DNA of 64,000 bases, taken from the NCBI RefSeq assembly GCF_024580735.1, contig NZ_JANIJX010000001.1, forward strand, positions 248,001 through 312,000, given 5' to 3'. A program made the translations under genes and the position numbers. Below, piece by piece: positions 1 through 11,500 of the stretch (positions are counted from its first letter, which is position 1; every line of letters starts with the position of its first letter). The notes under the pieces were generated by a model, which saw only the letters and a list, made by a program, of their open reading frames with translations, was not told the origin of the DNA and did not search any database. Source of the DNA: Brevibacterium moorei (GTDB taxonomy: Bacteria > Actinomycetota > Actinomycetes > Actinomycetales > Brevibacteriaceae).

Positions 1-516
1 GCCGATTTCCTCGAACGGACGACGACTGCCAAGGGCCAGGTCTTCGCGGCCATGCCCCTACCTACCGACGGCGCCACCATCGCACTGCTGGCAGATCCCA
101 CCGGAACCGGCTTCGGGGTGCTGGAGTACCCCGATGATCTGGGCTTCGACGGCTATCACGGACCGGGCGCGGCAGCGCTCTTCCAGCTTCAGACCCAGGA
201 TGCCTCCGTCGCCCCGTTCTATTCCTCGGTCTTTGGCTGGACGTTCACGCCCTCATCGGATCCGAACAGTTCGAAGTATCAGGAGATCTCGTTGCCGGAC
301 CCGGGGGCCCAGGCCGGGATGCTCGACATCGCCGGTGCCCGTATCCCCTCCCATTGGCGCAGCTACATCGCAGTCGACGACGTCGACCACACAGCTCGCC
401 TAGTGGAGTCGGCCGGCGGTGCACTGTTGGCCCGGCCGGCGGATACCGCCTTTGGACGGATCGGACAGTTCATCGACAATCAGAACGCGGCGTTCTCCGT
501 CATCCAGACTCGTTGA
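1..516 (+). CDS. VOC (glyoxalase-fold) protein, 5'-truncated by window edge
   Basis: The reading frame is open from the first base, so the gene starts outside the window; the ATG at 52 is internal. About 171 residues are visible. They contain the end of one VOC half (ending in a GFGVLEY-type strand) and then a second complete half with the typical FYSSVFGWTF helix-strand pattern and a C-terminal IGQFIDNQNAAFSVIQ strand. This tandem arrangement is common in actinobacterial glyoxalase/bleomycin-resistance-like proteins of about 260 residues. The substrate cannot be read from sequence. It ends in front of a hairpin terminator and converges on sigA. Confidence 0.8.
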   Translation, partial: ADFLERTTTAKGQVFAAMPLPTDGATIALLADPTGTGFGVLEYPDDLGFDGYHGPGAAALFQLQTQDASVAPFYSSVFGWTFTPSSDPNSSKYQEISLPDPGAQAGMLDIAGARIPSHWRSYIAVDDVDHTARLVESAGGALLARPADTAFGRIGQFIDNQNAAFSVIQTR

Positions 517-537
517 ATTCGACTCCGAACAGCAGAC

Positions 538-567
538 GGCCCCGGAACTCCTGAAAGTTCCGGGGCC
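538..567. terminator. Bidirectional hairpin terminator between VOC gene and sigA
   Basis: A perfect 12-base stem (GGCCCCGGAACT at 538-549, its complement at 556-567) surrounds a 6-base loop. There is no T-run on either side, as is common in high-GC actinobacteria. It lies between two convergent genes, so it can serve both. Confidence 0.75.
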
Positions 568-590
568 GCATCGCCGGTGCGCCGGCTCAC

Positions 591-1997
<1,407 letters not shown>

Positions 1998-2218
1998 GAG
2001 TGCACCTTTCAACTTTTCTGCGGACGGTCCCTGTGCGTTCGGGAAACACGAAGACCCTGGTCGAGTTCCGCGGGGCTTCTGGACATAGGCCTGCCTGTCG
2101 CGGGACGCAACCGGGTCAACACCGCATTCTGCCACGATATTCCCACGCCCGCGAATCGGCTCCGCCCGGATTTCCGGGACTCCTGCCACACTCCTCCCCA
2201 GTCAGCATGTGAGGAGTC

Positions 2219-3391
2219 TCATATACGACGGTTCCACTTCCCCGGACTCATCCAACACGGACTCAGGCCGGCCTGGACCGCAGTGGACACCAACCGGGCC
2301 AGGGATTCCCCCGGGTCCGCCCGCAACGCCAGGGCCGCATAGTGGTCTGCGAAGGACCCTGCTCCCCTGGCCCATTCGAACCAGGCGATGACACCCAGGA
2401 CCCGCGGGACGGCGGATTCACGACAGTGCACCAGCACCGTCCGCAAGATTTCGACCGCAGCTGACAGCCGTACCGCGTCGGGCTTTCGGGCTGAGAGCCC
2501 TGGCAGGTGCGCAGCGGCCGTGTGAGAGGCGAACACGGGTAGGCCGCGGGCCAGCAGTTCGACCCCGTCCAGGCCCGCCAGCTCCTGCACCGGCAGATCG
2601 GGGTGGTCCAGGCACAGCAACATCTCCAGTCCGTCACGGGTGACCTTGGTAGAAACCATCCATTCGACCGCCAACACCACCTGTGCGGACACGAACCCGG
2701 TCGGCTCCCGGACTTCTCCCCCTTTCGCCAGGGCGGTGGCCAGCCGTCCCAATTGTGCCACCAGCGCCTCCAACAGCTCCGGTGGTTCCGGCCGCACCGC
2801 GCGCCAGTGTGCGAGGTCCTCCAGCAGATCCGAATCCGGCGGCGGCAGGGCCACGACATCATCGAAGGTCCGCCCCGCCTGGGAACCGCGTACGATCATC
2901 TCGGTTGCCGCCGTACTGCTGCGGGCCGCCTGCCGGGTCTGCAGGATACCCGGCGGGAGCAGCGAGCCGATGTGCTCCGCCCCGACCCACAGGGGTGAGT
3001 AGACCTCATAACCGGAGCGCACGAGCTCATCGCACAGCCCCTGAATGGGACGGGCGAAATGGGCGAACAGCCTCGGAGACTCCAAGGGCCCATCGTCGCC
3101 GCCATACGCCCGGGCCACGTCCTCGCTGAACAGAACGGGAATCACCTCGACGATGTCCGGGCCCGATTCCAACAGTTCGACGATCCGGCCGTAGTCCCGC
3201 CCGCGGATCCGGTCGGCCTGGACGAAGTCCATATCCAGGCGCATCACGGGTCCCAGTCGGGAGCGCCCCGTCGTGCCGACGACGGCGGCCAGAACCAGGC
3301 TGTCCTCCGGCTCGTAGCCCAGGATGTGGGGGATGGCGCCGACGATATCGGCCTGGCTGCGGATGACTGCATCATGGGTTTCCATACCCAT
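2219..3391 (-). CDS. DUF4192 domain protein
   Basis: The N-terminus carries the DUF4192 signature (a polar segment, then IVGAIPHILGYEPEDSLVLA and a run of hydrophobic strands). DUF4192 proteins are actinobacterial and have no established function. The frame extends 35 codons upstream, but that part looks non-coding and overlaps the divergent promoter region. The ATG at 3391, or the next one at 3385 (METHDA), follows a GGGGGA ribosome site. About 390 aa. It lies behind sigA and is divergent from the spermidine-synthase-like gene, as in many Actinobacteria. No signal peptide or membrane segment is visible. Confidence 0.8.
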   Translation of the reverse strand: MGMETHDAVIRSQADIVGAIPHILGYEPEDSLVLAAVVGTTGRSRLGPVMRLDMDFVQADRIRGRDYGRIVELLESGPDIVEVIPVLFSEDVARAYGGDDGPLESPRLFAHFARPIQGLCDELVRSGYEVYSPLWVGAEHIGSLLPPGILQTRQAARSSTAATEMIVRGSQAGRTFDDVVALPPPDSDLLEDLAHWRAVRPEPPELLEALVAQLGRLATALAKGGEVREPTGFVSAQVVLAVEWMVSTKVTRDGLEMLLCLDHPDLPVQELAGLDGVELLARGLPVFASHTAAAHLPGLSARKPDAVRLSAAVEILRTVLVHCRESAVPRVLGVIAWFEWARGAGSFADHYAALALRADPGESLARLVSTAVQAGLSPCWMSPGKWNRRI

Positions 3392-3504
3392 ACCGTCCCC
3401 CGTCGGCCACCGCCTGGCCATAGCCCTCCCAGGGCCTGTGGATTCCCGGCCCGGTGTCCACAGGTGCTGATGCGCCGGTCGACCAACCTGTGCCACACGG
3501 TCGG

Positions 3505-3510
3505 TAGGCT
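3505..3510 (+). promoter_or_regulatory. -10 box of a leaderless promoter (spermidine-synthase-like gene)
   Basis: TAGGCT lies 7 bases before the ATG at 3518. Transcription would begin at or beside the start codon, and no ribosome site is present. Confidence 0.6.
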
Positions 3511-3517
3511 TTCACCC

Positions 3518-4309
3518 ATGGGACGCAAGCGCACACGGACACAGGACATCAGAGAATTCGACATCGACACCGGTACCGCGCGACTTGAGCCGGTCGCGGG
3601 CGAGCCCAACAGCTGGGTACTCTGGGTCAACGGCGTCCCCTCCTCACCCGTGACCATCGGGGAGCCGACCCGACTCGACTTCGAATACCTCGACTGGATG
3701 TCGCGCATTCTGGAGGTCCAACTGGGCACAGACCACCCCAGGATGGTCCATATCGGCGCGGCCGCATGCGCCCTGCCGCGTTGGGCCGCCGCCCGTTATC
3801 CACAGGCCAGGCAGACGGCGGTCGACATCGATGCGAAACTACTGACTCTGGTCCGCGAATGGTTCGACCTGCCCCGGGCACCCCGCCTGGCGCTGCGCCC
3901 GGGCGACGGGGCCGCGGAGATCGCGACGTTCGCCCCCGGCAGCCTCGATGTGGTCGTCCGAGACGCCTTCGCAGGGGACACCACACCCCCTGCCCTGGCC
4001 GACGACGCCTTCTTCTCCGCATGCGCCCGCGCACTCAAGCCGACCGGCGTCTACCTGGCGAACATCGCGGACCGGCCCCCACACGATGCCCTGCGCTCCG
4101 AGGTCCTGCGAATGCGCTCCCGCTTCGCCCACGTCGCACTGGCAGCCGATCCCGGACAGATCAGGGGCCGCAGGTGGGGCAACGTAGTGGCGCTGGCCAC
4201 CATGGAGGAACCCGATCTGATCGCGATTGCCAAGGCCCTGCGCAGGGGGCCGGCCCAGGCCGCCGTTCTCACCGGAGGGGACCTGGACCGATACTGCGGC
4301 GCGAACTGA
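3518..4309 (+). CDS. Spermidine synthase-like methyltransferase-fold protein
   Basis: The 263-aa protein has the Rossmann core of the polyamine aminopropyltransferase family: MVHIGAAACALPRW as the glycine-rich loop (about residue 75), AVDIDAKLL as the acidic strand, then LDVVVRDAFAGDTTP where spermidine synthase has its catalytic and substrate-binding segment. Many Actinobacteria carry such 'fused MFS/spermidine synthase-like' soluble proteins without proven aminopropyl transfer, so real SpeE activity is uncertain. The frame is open well upstream, but the ATG at 3518 has a TAGGCT box 7 bases ahead, and family-like sequence begins near it. It is followed 82 bases later by the helicase gene. 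Confidence 0.75.
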   Translation: MGRKRTRTQDIREFDIDTGTARLEPVAGEPNSWVLWVNGVPSSPVTIGEPTRLDFEYLDWMSRILEVQLGTDHPRMVHIGAAACALPRWAAARYPQARQTAVDIDAKLLTLVREWFDLPRAPRLALRPGDGAAEIATFAPGSLDVVVRDAFAGDTTPPALADDAFFSACARALKPTGVYLANIADRPPHDALRSEVLRMRSRFAHVALAADPGQIRGRRWGNVVALATMEEPDLIAIAKALRRGPAQAAVLTGGDLDRYCGAN

Positions 4310-4391
4310 AACAGGGCGAACTGAAACAGTTGGAACGCTCCACCGCCCCCTTGACCCACAGGATAGACTTGTAGGCCGATTGGAAAGGGCA

Positions 4392-6629
4392 ATGGTGGGC
4401 GAAAACAACGAACGTGAGCTCGAACAGCACAATCTGGACAAGCTGTACTCCCGGGTCGACGAACTGCGGGCCGAGGCCACGCGCGAACTGGCCAAGGTAC
4501 GCATCACAGAGGTCGGGGGCAATAGGCAGAACCGCAGTGAGCGCGACGCCTTCGCCACCCTGTACGAAGACCAGCTGCTGCGGTTGCGCGGAGCCGAGGA
4601 GGGTCTGTGCTTCGGCCGGATCGACACCCTCGATTCCACGACGACCTATATCGGACGCATCGGTATCTCCGATGCCCAGCATCGACAGTTGCTGATGGAC
4701 TGGCGGGCACCCGCCAGCGAGCCGTTCTATCGGGCCACCGCGGTGGACCCGGGAGACATCGTGTTGCGCCGCCACCTGGGCACGCGCTCACGACGGGTGG
4801 TCAGCATCGAGGACGATGTCCTCAACGCCCAAGCGCTGGCCGCCACCGGTGGCACCCACCTGCAGGGCGAGGGTGCGCTGATCGCCGCGCTCGAAGCCGG
4901 CCGGACCGGGCGCATGTCCGATATCGTCGCGACGATCCAGGCCGAACAGGATGCGATCATCCGCAAGCCGCTGGACCGCGTCGTGGTCGTGCAGGGCGGC
5001 CCCGGTACGGGAAAGACGGCCGTCGCCCTGCACCGCGCCGCTTATCTGCTCTACCAGCACCGCAAGCGGATCGAGAACTCCGGCGTGCTCATCGTGGGCC
5101 CCTCCCCCACGTTCCTCCGTTACATCGAGCAGGTCCTGCCCAGCCTGGGCGAGACCGGCGCCGTCCTCCTGACCCCGGGCCAGCTCTACCCCGGAGTGGA
5201 CACGACACTACTGGACGCGCCCAGGGCCTCGCGCGTCAAAGGCGATCTGCGCATGGTCGAGGTCATCGAGCGCGCCGTCGCGGGATATGAGCGCGTCCCG
5301 CGCGAACCACAGCGTCTGGCTGTCGGGCGCAAGTCGGTGTCGCTGACGCCGAAGATCGTCCGCTCGGCAATGCGCGCCGCCCGCTTCCACTCGATCCACC
5401 ACAACGAGTCCCGTGACGTCTTCGCCTCCGCCGTCGTCGACGCCCTGGCCGGTCAGCTGGCCGCGCCGAAGTCCCTGGGCGAGTTGAGCGCGGAGAAGCG
5501 CCAGGAGATTTACGACGATCTGCGCATGTCGCAGGCGGTCAAGATCGCCATCAACCTGTGCTGGCTGCCCCTGACGCCCCGTGGGGTGCTCGATGCGCTG
5601 CTGAGCAAACCGGCGAAGCTCGTCGCTGCCGCCGACGGCATCCTCGAACTCACGGAAATGGCTCTGATCCGTCGGGAATCGGGAGCACCCATTACCGTCG
5701 AAGACGTACCGCTGCTCGACGAGATCGCGGAACTCATCGGCACTTATACCCCTCCGCGGCGGACCGGTGGCGGGGACGAGGACGAATACGCCGCCGCGGT
5801 GCTGGAGAACACCGGCACCGGCGCCTGGCTGTCCGCGTCCCAGCTGGCAGCCAGGCAGCGCGAGTCCACCGACCGCGGCACCGTAGCCGAACGCGCGCTC
5901 GAGGACCGCGAATGGGCCTTCGGACATCTGGTGGCCGATGAGGCCCAGGAGCTCTCCCCCATGCAACTGCGGTTGTTGTTCCGCCGTGTGCCGTCGAAAT
6001 CGGCGACTCTGGTGGGCGACCTGGCCCAGGCCAGACACGTCGACGTCGACCGGACCTGGAGCAGTGTCCTCTCGCCCCATGTGGGAAAGCGCTTCGAGCT
6101 CGTCGAGCTCACGGTCTCCTACCGCACCCCGGGCCGGATCCTCGAACCCGCAAACGCGCTACTGCGGCACTTCTTCCCGCAGCTGAGCCTGCCCACCCCG
6201 GTTCGCCGGGGTGAGTCCGATCCATGGCGGCTGCGGTTGCCCGACATCGCGGCGATCGCCCATCGTCTGCCCGAACTCATCGCCGCCGAGACAGCGGCCG
6301 TATCCGGCGGCAAGGTGGCTCTTATCGTCCCTGCCGTCCATCTGCGGCGGGTCGAGGAGGCGCTCACCGGCAGCGGACTCGACTACGGGATGGGCACCAG
6401 CGGCCTGGACCATACGGTGGCGGTCCTCGACCCCACCGCGGCCAAGGGACTGGAGTTCGATTCCGTCGTCATCGTCGAACCGGGACTCATCGCCCCGTCA
6501 GGAGACGTCTCCGGGGTCGGCGAACTCTATGTCGCGCTGAGCCGCTCGACTGCCCGACTGGGCATCCTCGACACCGCTGAGTCGGTACTCGACGAAGTCG
6601 GCTTCACCAGCGCAGCGCTCGCGGCGTGA
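4392..6629 (+). CDS. HelD/HelR-type RNA polymerase-associated superfamily 1 helicase
   Basis: This 745-aa UvrD-like ATPase has a coiled-coil N-terminal arm (ELEQHNLDKLYSRVDEL onwards), Walker A GGPGTGKT at about residue 202, a DEAQE motif II at about 517 and a C-terminal KGLEFDSVVIVEPG motif. That order and length match actinobacterial HelD, which removes or recycles stalled RNA polymerase; the related HelR of Streptomyces and Mycobacterium protects polymerase from rifampicin. Start: ATG at 4392 after GGAAAGGG; a longer frame to 4227 overlaps the previous gene and is not needed. A hairpin terminator follows. The link to RNA polymerase comes from the family, not from this sequence alone. Confidence 0.88.
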   Translation: MVGENNERELEQHNLDKLYSRVDELRAEATRELAKVRITEVGGNRQNRSERDAFATLYEDQLLRLRGAEEGLCFGRIDTLDSTTTYIGRIGISDAQHRQLLMDWRAPASEPFYRATAVDPGDIVLRRHLGTRSRRVVSIEDDVLNAQALAATGGTHLQGEGALIAALEAGRTGRMSDIVATIQAEQDAIIRKPLDRVVVVQGGPGTGKTAVALHRAAYLLYQHRKRIENSGVLIVGPSPTFLRYIEQVLPSLGETGAVLLTPGQLYPGVDTTLLDAPRASRVKGDLRMVEVIERAVAGYERVPREPQRLAVGRKSVSLTPKIVRSAMRAARFHSIHHNESRDVFASAVVDALAGQLAAPKSLGELSAEKRQEIYDDLRMSQAVKIAINLCWLPLTPRGVLDALLSKPAKLVAAADGILELTEMALIRRESGAPITVEDVPLLDEIAELIGTYTPPRRTGGGDEDEYAAAVLENTGTGAWLSASQLAARQRESTDRGTVAERALEDREWAFGHLVADEAQELSPMQLRLLFRRVPSKSATLVGDLAQARHVDVDRTWSSVLSPHVGKRFELVELTVSYRTPGRILEPANALLRHFFPQLSLPTPVRRGESDPWRLRLPDIAAIAHRLPELIAAETAAVSGGKVALIVPAVHLRRVEEALTGSGLDYGMGTSGLDHTVAVLDPTAAKGLEFDSVVIVEPGLIAPSGDVSGVGELYVALSRSTARLGILDTAESVLDEVGFTSAALAA

Positions 6630-6633
6630 AAAA

Positions 6634-6673
6634 CCGCGGGCGGCGTCGGCTTCCCCTCCGATGCCGCCCGCGG
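6634..6673. terminator. Hairpin terminator after helicase gene
   Basis: CCGCGGGCGGC at 6634-6644 pairs perfectly with its complement at 6663-6673 across an 18-base loop. It begins four bases after the helicase stop codon and lies between convergent genes. Confidence 0.65.
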
Positions 6674-6713
6674 CGGGTGCACGTCACGTGCACAGCACCA
6701 TCATACATACATT

Positions 6714-7208
6714 TCAGGATGTTTCCGCATTCGCGCTCTGTTCACCCTCGGCCGAGCGCAGCTCATGATCGTGGCGCAGCCCTGCGATCTCCGCTTCGAA
6801 GTCCTCCAGTGAGTCGAAGCCCTTATAAACACTTGCGAAGCGCAGATAGGCGACATTGTCCAGTTCCCTCAGGGGCTCCAGGATCGCCAGGCCCACCTCA
6901 TCGGCTTCGATCTCCGCGATTCCACGGGAGCGGATCTTCTCCTCGACGCGCTGTGCGAGCTTCGCCAGGTCGTCTTCGCTCACGGGCCGCCCTTGGCATG
7001 CCTTGCGGACTCCTGCGACGACCTTCTGACGGGAGAACTCCTCGGTCACGCCCGAGCGCTTGATGACCGATAGGCTGGTCGCCTCGATCGTGGTGAACCG
7101 TCGCCCGCATTTCGGACACTGCCGGCGCCTGCGGATCGACCCGCCGTCATCGGTCGTGCGGGAATCGACGACACGGGAATCGGGGTGGCGGCAGAATGGG
7201 CAGCGCAT
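6714..7208 (-). CDS. nrdR: Transcriptional repressor NrdR
   Basis: NrdR represses ribonucleotide reductase genes in response to ATP/dATP. The 164-aa protein begins with the zinc ribbon ([17 protein letters not shown], then [10 protein letters not shown]) and continues into an ATP-cone ([20 protein letters not shown]), exactly the family layout. The C-terminal tail after residue 148 is longer and more acidic than usual. Start: ATG with GAGGGA 4 bases before it. It lies upstream of hisD on the same strand with a 50-base gap; no nrd genes are in the window. Confidence 0.97.
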   Translation of the reverse strand: MRCPFCRHPDSRVVDSRTTDDGGSIRRRRQCPKCGRRFTTIEATSLSVIKRSGVTEEFSRQKVVAGVRKACQGRPVSEDDLAKLAQRVEEKIRSRGIAEIEADEVGLAILEPLRELDNVAYLRFASVYKGFDSLEDFEAEIAGLRHDHELRSAEGEQSANAETS

Positions 7209-7258
7209 GGTCCCTCACTTGGGTAGGTTGCTTGACTCGTTGCTGGCGGTTCGCCCTC

Positions 7259-8569
7259 TCAGGCGAACCGGATTGACACGGCCCTGCCGTGTGCGGGTAG
7301 GTTCTCCGCCTCCGCCAGGGCCTCGATGCCGGCCGCGACCTGCTCCAGACCGGCCCGGGAGTAATCGATGATCTGGCTGCCCTTGAGGAACGACTGCACT
7401 CCCAGTGCCGAGGAGAACGCCGCCGTGCCCATGGTGGGCAGAACGTGGTTCGACCCGGAGCAGTAATCGCCCAGGGCCACGGGGGAATACGGGCCGATGA
7501 AGACCGAACCGCCGTTGCGCAGCGCCACGGCGGCCGCAGCCGCATCGGCGACCTGTAGCTCGACGTGCTCGCCGGCGTAGGCATTGAGAACCGTCAGGGC
7601 GGCTTCCCTGTCGTCGGTCAGGACGATCGCAGACTGGCTGCCGGCCAGCGCCTGGGCGATCCGGTCGGCGTGCCGAGCCGCCGGTGCCTGCTCCGCGATA
7701 TGCGCGGAGACGGCCGCTGCCACGGATTCCTCCGCGGTGACCAGCACGGCCGCGGCATTCGGATCGTGTTCGGCCTGGCTGATCATGTCGGCCGCCACAT
7801 AACGCGGATCGGCGGTGGAATCGGCGAACACGATGATCTCCGTGGGACCGGCCACCGCATCGATGCCGACAGTCCCCTGGACCTGGGCCTTGGCCGCGGC
7901 GACATAGGCGTTGCCCGGCCCCGTGATCAGGTCTACGGGTTCGAGTTCCTCACCGTCGGAGAACCCGTAGGTCAGCGCTGCGATGGCCTGGGCGCCGCCG
8001 ATCGCCCAGACCTCGTCCACCCCGAGCAGCCCTGCGGCTGCGAGCACCGTCGGGTGTGGCAACCCGGTATCGGCCTGCGGTGGCGAGGCGATGGCCAGCG
8101 ATCCGACACCGGCGGCCTGGGCCGGCACCACGTTCATCACAACCGTCGAGGGGTAGACGGCCAGACCGCCGGGCACATAGAGACCCACACGATCCACCGG
8201 CAGCCACCGGGTCGTCACCGTCGAGTCCGGCCCCAGCTCGCTCGTCACGGCTGTCCGCCTATCGGCCTCCGCCACGATCCGCGCGCGTCGAATCGACTCG
8301 CGCAGGGCGGAACGGATCGCCGGGTCGAGCCCGGCGACCGCCGCCTCGATGTGCTGCCCGGCGACTCGCAGGGCGCTGGGTCGGACCCCGTCGAACCGCT
8401 CCGTGAAGTCGAGTACGGCCGCCCGGCCCTCGGCTGCGACCCGGTCCAGAGTCCCCCGCACCGCCTGTGCGGCCGCTTGCCCGGTCTCCTGGGCGCGCGG
8501 CAGATGCCGGCGCAGGGTGGCCCGGTCCAGGCGCATACCGCGCAGATCGATTCGTCTCAGCTCGTACAT
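7259..8569 (-). CDS. hisD: Histidinol dehydrogenase
   Basis: HisD oxidises L-histidinol in two NAD-dependent steps to L-histidine, the last step of histidine biosynthesis. The 436-aa sequence has the family core: VGLYVPGGLAVYPSTVVMN, the GPGNAYVAAAKAQVQG segment and AGPTEIIVFADS, with a C-terminal GSNHVLPTMGTAAFSS stretch containing metal-site residues. Length is normal. It starts 11 bases after the dnaE stop on the same strand, so it is probably cotranscribed; other his genes are not in view. Confidence 0.97.
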   Translation of the reverse strand: MYELRRIDLRGMRLDRATLRRHLPRAQETGQAAAQAVRGTLDRVAAEGRAAVLDFTERFDGVRPSALRVAGQHIEAAVAGLDPAIRSALRESIRRARIVAEADRRTAVTSELGPDSTVTTRWLPVDRVGLYVPGGLAVYPSTVVMNVVPAQAAGVGSLAIASPPQADTGLPHPTVLAAAGLLGVDEVWAIGGAQAIAALTYGFSDGEELEPVDLITGPGNAYVAAAKAQVQGTVGIDAVAGPTEIIVFADSTADPRYVAADMISQAEHDPNAAAVLVTAEESVAAAVSAHIAEQAPAARHADRIAQALAGSQSAIVLTDDREAALTVLNAYAGEHVELQVADAAAAAVALRNGGSVFIGPYSPVALGDYCSGSNHVLPTMGTAAFSSALGVQSFLKGSQIIDYSRAGLEQVAAGIEALAEAENLPAHGRAVSIRFA

Positions 8570-8580
8570 CGTCTACCTTT

Positions 8581-11500
8581 CTATGCGGCGCCCTGGCCGC
8601 CGTGGGTGCTCAAACAGCGGGGGCCGAGCAGTGCTTTGAGGTCCCCGAACAGGCTGGGGCCGGGGGTCACCCTGACCGATCGGTCCAGCCTCATCACGGT
8701 GCGCCGCCCCGGCTGGGTCAGGTTCAACAGCACCTCGGTGGGACCGGAGTTGGCGCGCAGCACATCGCCCAGGCGCTCCACCAGTTGCGGGGTGCAGCGT
8801 TCCAAGGGCAGTGACACGTACAGGGGCCGATCGGCCGGATCGGTGACATCGGGAATCGTCATGGAGCGCGCCATGAGCTCCGTTGGGCGCTCATCCGATT
8901 TCCTGATGACGCCGGTGACGGTGATGACCAGGTCGTTTTGCAGCAGGCTGGCAACCGGCTCGTAGACATCGCCGAAGAACATGATGTCGATCGAGGCCTC
9001 GAGGTCTTCGACGGTGACGATCGCATAGGGCTTGCCCGAGTTCTTCGAAACGCGGCGTTGCAGGGTCGTGATCATCCCGCAGACCTTGACGGTGGAGCCG
9101 TCGGGCCGGTGGTTCTCCGGGTTCATCAGATCGACGATCGGCAGATCCGCCTCCTGGCTCAGCACGCCCTCGAGCCCATTGAGCGGGTGGTCGGAGACGT
9201 AGAGGCCGATCATCTCGCGTTCGAACGCCAGCTTCTCCTTCTTGTCCCACTCCGGACGGTCGGGCACCGGAACGCTGAAGGCGTTGGCCTCGTCCTCGTC
9301 ATCGTCACCGAGGCCGGCGAACAGATCGAACTGTCCGGCGGCCTCCTGCCGTTTGACTCCGATGACGGAATCGACGGCCTCTTCGTGGATCTCCACGAGC
9401 GAACGGCGGGTATGACCCAGCGAGTCGAACCCACCTGCTTTGATGAGCGATTCGATGGTGCGCTTATTGCACACGTTCTGCGGCACCTTGTCCAGGAAGT
9501 CCGAGAAGCTGGTGAACGCGCCCTTCTCCTCACGTGCCTGGCGGATTCCCTCGACGACGTGGGAGCCGACATTGCGCACCGCGCCCATCCCGAAGCGGAT
9601 GTCCTCGCCGACTGCGGCGAAGTTCTGCTGGGATTCGTTGACATCGGGCTGGAGCACCGTGATGTGCATCTTGCGGCACTCGTTGAGATACAGCGCCAGC
9701 TTGTCCTTGTTGTCTCCCACACTCGTCAACAGGGCCGCCATGTACTCGGCCGGATAGTGGCACTTGAGGTAGGCGGTCCAGTACGAGACCAGCCCATAGG
9801 CTGCAGAATGGGCCTTGTTGAAGGCGTACTGGCTGAACGGCACCAGAATGTCCCACAGGGCCTGGACCGCCTCCATCGAGTAGCCGTGTTCCTTCATCCC
9901 CTCGGAGAAGGGGCCGAATTCCTTGTCCAGAATCGACTTCTTCTTCTTACCCATGGCGCGGCGCAACAGATCGGCCTGGCCCAGGGAATAGCCGGCCACC
10001 CTCTGCGCAATCTGCATCACCTGCTCCTGGTAGATGATCAGACCGTGCGACTCCGCCAGAATGTCCTTGAGCGCTTCCTCCAGTTCCGGATGGATCGGAG
10101 TGATCTCCTGGCGCCCGTTCTTGCGCAGGGCGAAGTTCGTATGCGAATCCGCACCCATCGGGCCGGGCCGGTACAGGGCGATGGTCGCCGAGATGTCGTC
10201 GAAGTTGTCCGGCTTCATCAGCCGCAGCAGGGCCTGCAGCCCGCCGCCGTCGAGCTGGAAGACCCCGATCGTATCGCCACGGCCCAGCAGCTCGTAAGAG
10301 GGCCGGTCGTCCAGCGGCAGATGTTCCAGATCGAGGTCGAAATCCCTGTTGAGCTTGATGTTGGACAGGGCGTCGGAGATGATCGTGAGGTTGCGCAACC
10401 CCAGGAAGTCCATCTTGATCAGGCCCAGGCCCTCGGCGATCGGGTATTCGAACTGGGTGATCACCTGGCCGTCCTGGAAGCGGCGCATGATCGGGATGAC
10501 ACTGTCGACGGGCGCCGAGGACATGATGACCCCCGCTGCGTGCACACCCCACTGCCGCTTCAGGCCCTCCAGGCCCAGCGCCGTATCGAAGACCTCGCGG
10601 GCCTCCGGTTCGGTCTCCAACAGCTCCCGGAATTCCCCCGCCTCGTTGTAGCGCGGCGCGTCCGGGGTGATGATGTTCTTCAGCGGGATGTCTTTGGCCT
10701 GGTCCGCCGGGGGCAGGGCCTTCGTCAGGCGTTCGCCCAGGCTGAAGGGCTTGCCCAACACCCGGGCCGAGTCCTTGAGGGCCTGTTTCGTCTTGATCGT
10801 ACCGAAGGTCACGATCTGGGCGACGTAATCCGCGCCGTAGCGCCGGGTCACATAATCGATCGCCTCGGTGCGCCGCCGATCGTCGAAGTCCACGTCGAAG
10901 TCGGGCATCGAAATGCGATCGGGGTTGAGGAACCGTTCGAAGAACAGGCCGTGCTCGAGCGGGTTGAGCTCCGTAATGCGCATCGCATAGGCGACCATGG
11001 ATCCGGCACCGGAACCGCGGCCGGGTCCCACCCTGATCCCGTTGTCCTTCGACCAGTTGATGAAGTCCGCGACTACCAGGAAGTAACCGGGGAATCCCAT
11101 CTGGATGATGACGTCGAGTTCGTAGTCGGCCTGTTTCCTGGCGTCCTCGGGCACACCGTCCGGGAATCGGTAGTGCATGCCCTTATCGACCTCTTTGATC
11201 AACCATGAGGTCTCGTCCTCACCCGGTGGGCAGGGGAACTTCGGCATGTAGTTGGCGGTGGTGTCGAAGGACACCTCGCACATCTCAGCGATTCGCAGGG
11301 TATTGTCGCAGGCTTCGGGGAAATCCTTGAACAGCGCGCGCATCTCCGCCGGAGACTTCAGATAGTAGCCCGACCCGTTGAAGGCGAAGCGCGAACCGCC
11401 CTGGTCATAGGTCGGCTCGATCAGCTTGGAGCCCGACTGGATCGCCAGCAGGGCCTCGTGCGCCTTGGCGTCGGATTCGTGGGTGTAGTGCAGATCGTTC

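Noticed and set aside
2165-2178. CCCGGA/TCCGGG palindrome behind the DUF4192 gene as a terminator
   Set aside because: It has a 6-bp stem with a 2-base loop and no T-run; too weak to call.
8938-11208. 756-codon open frame on the plus strand
   Set aside because: It is exactly opposite dnaE, has no recognisable domain and an Arg/Gly/Asp-heavy composition typical of antisense frames in high-GC DNA.
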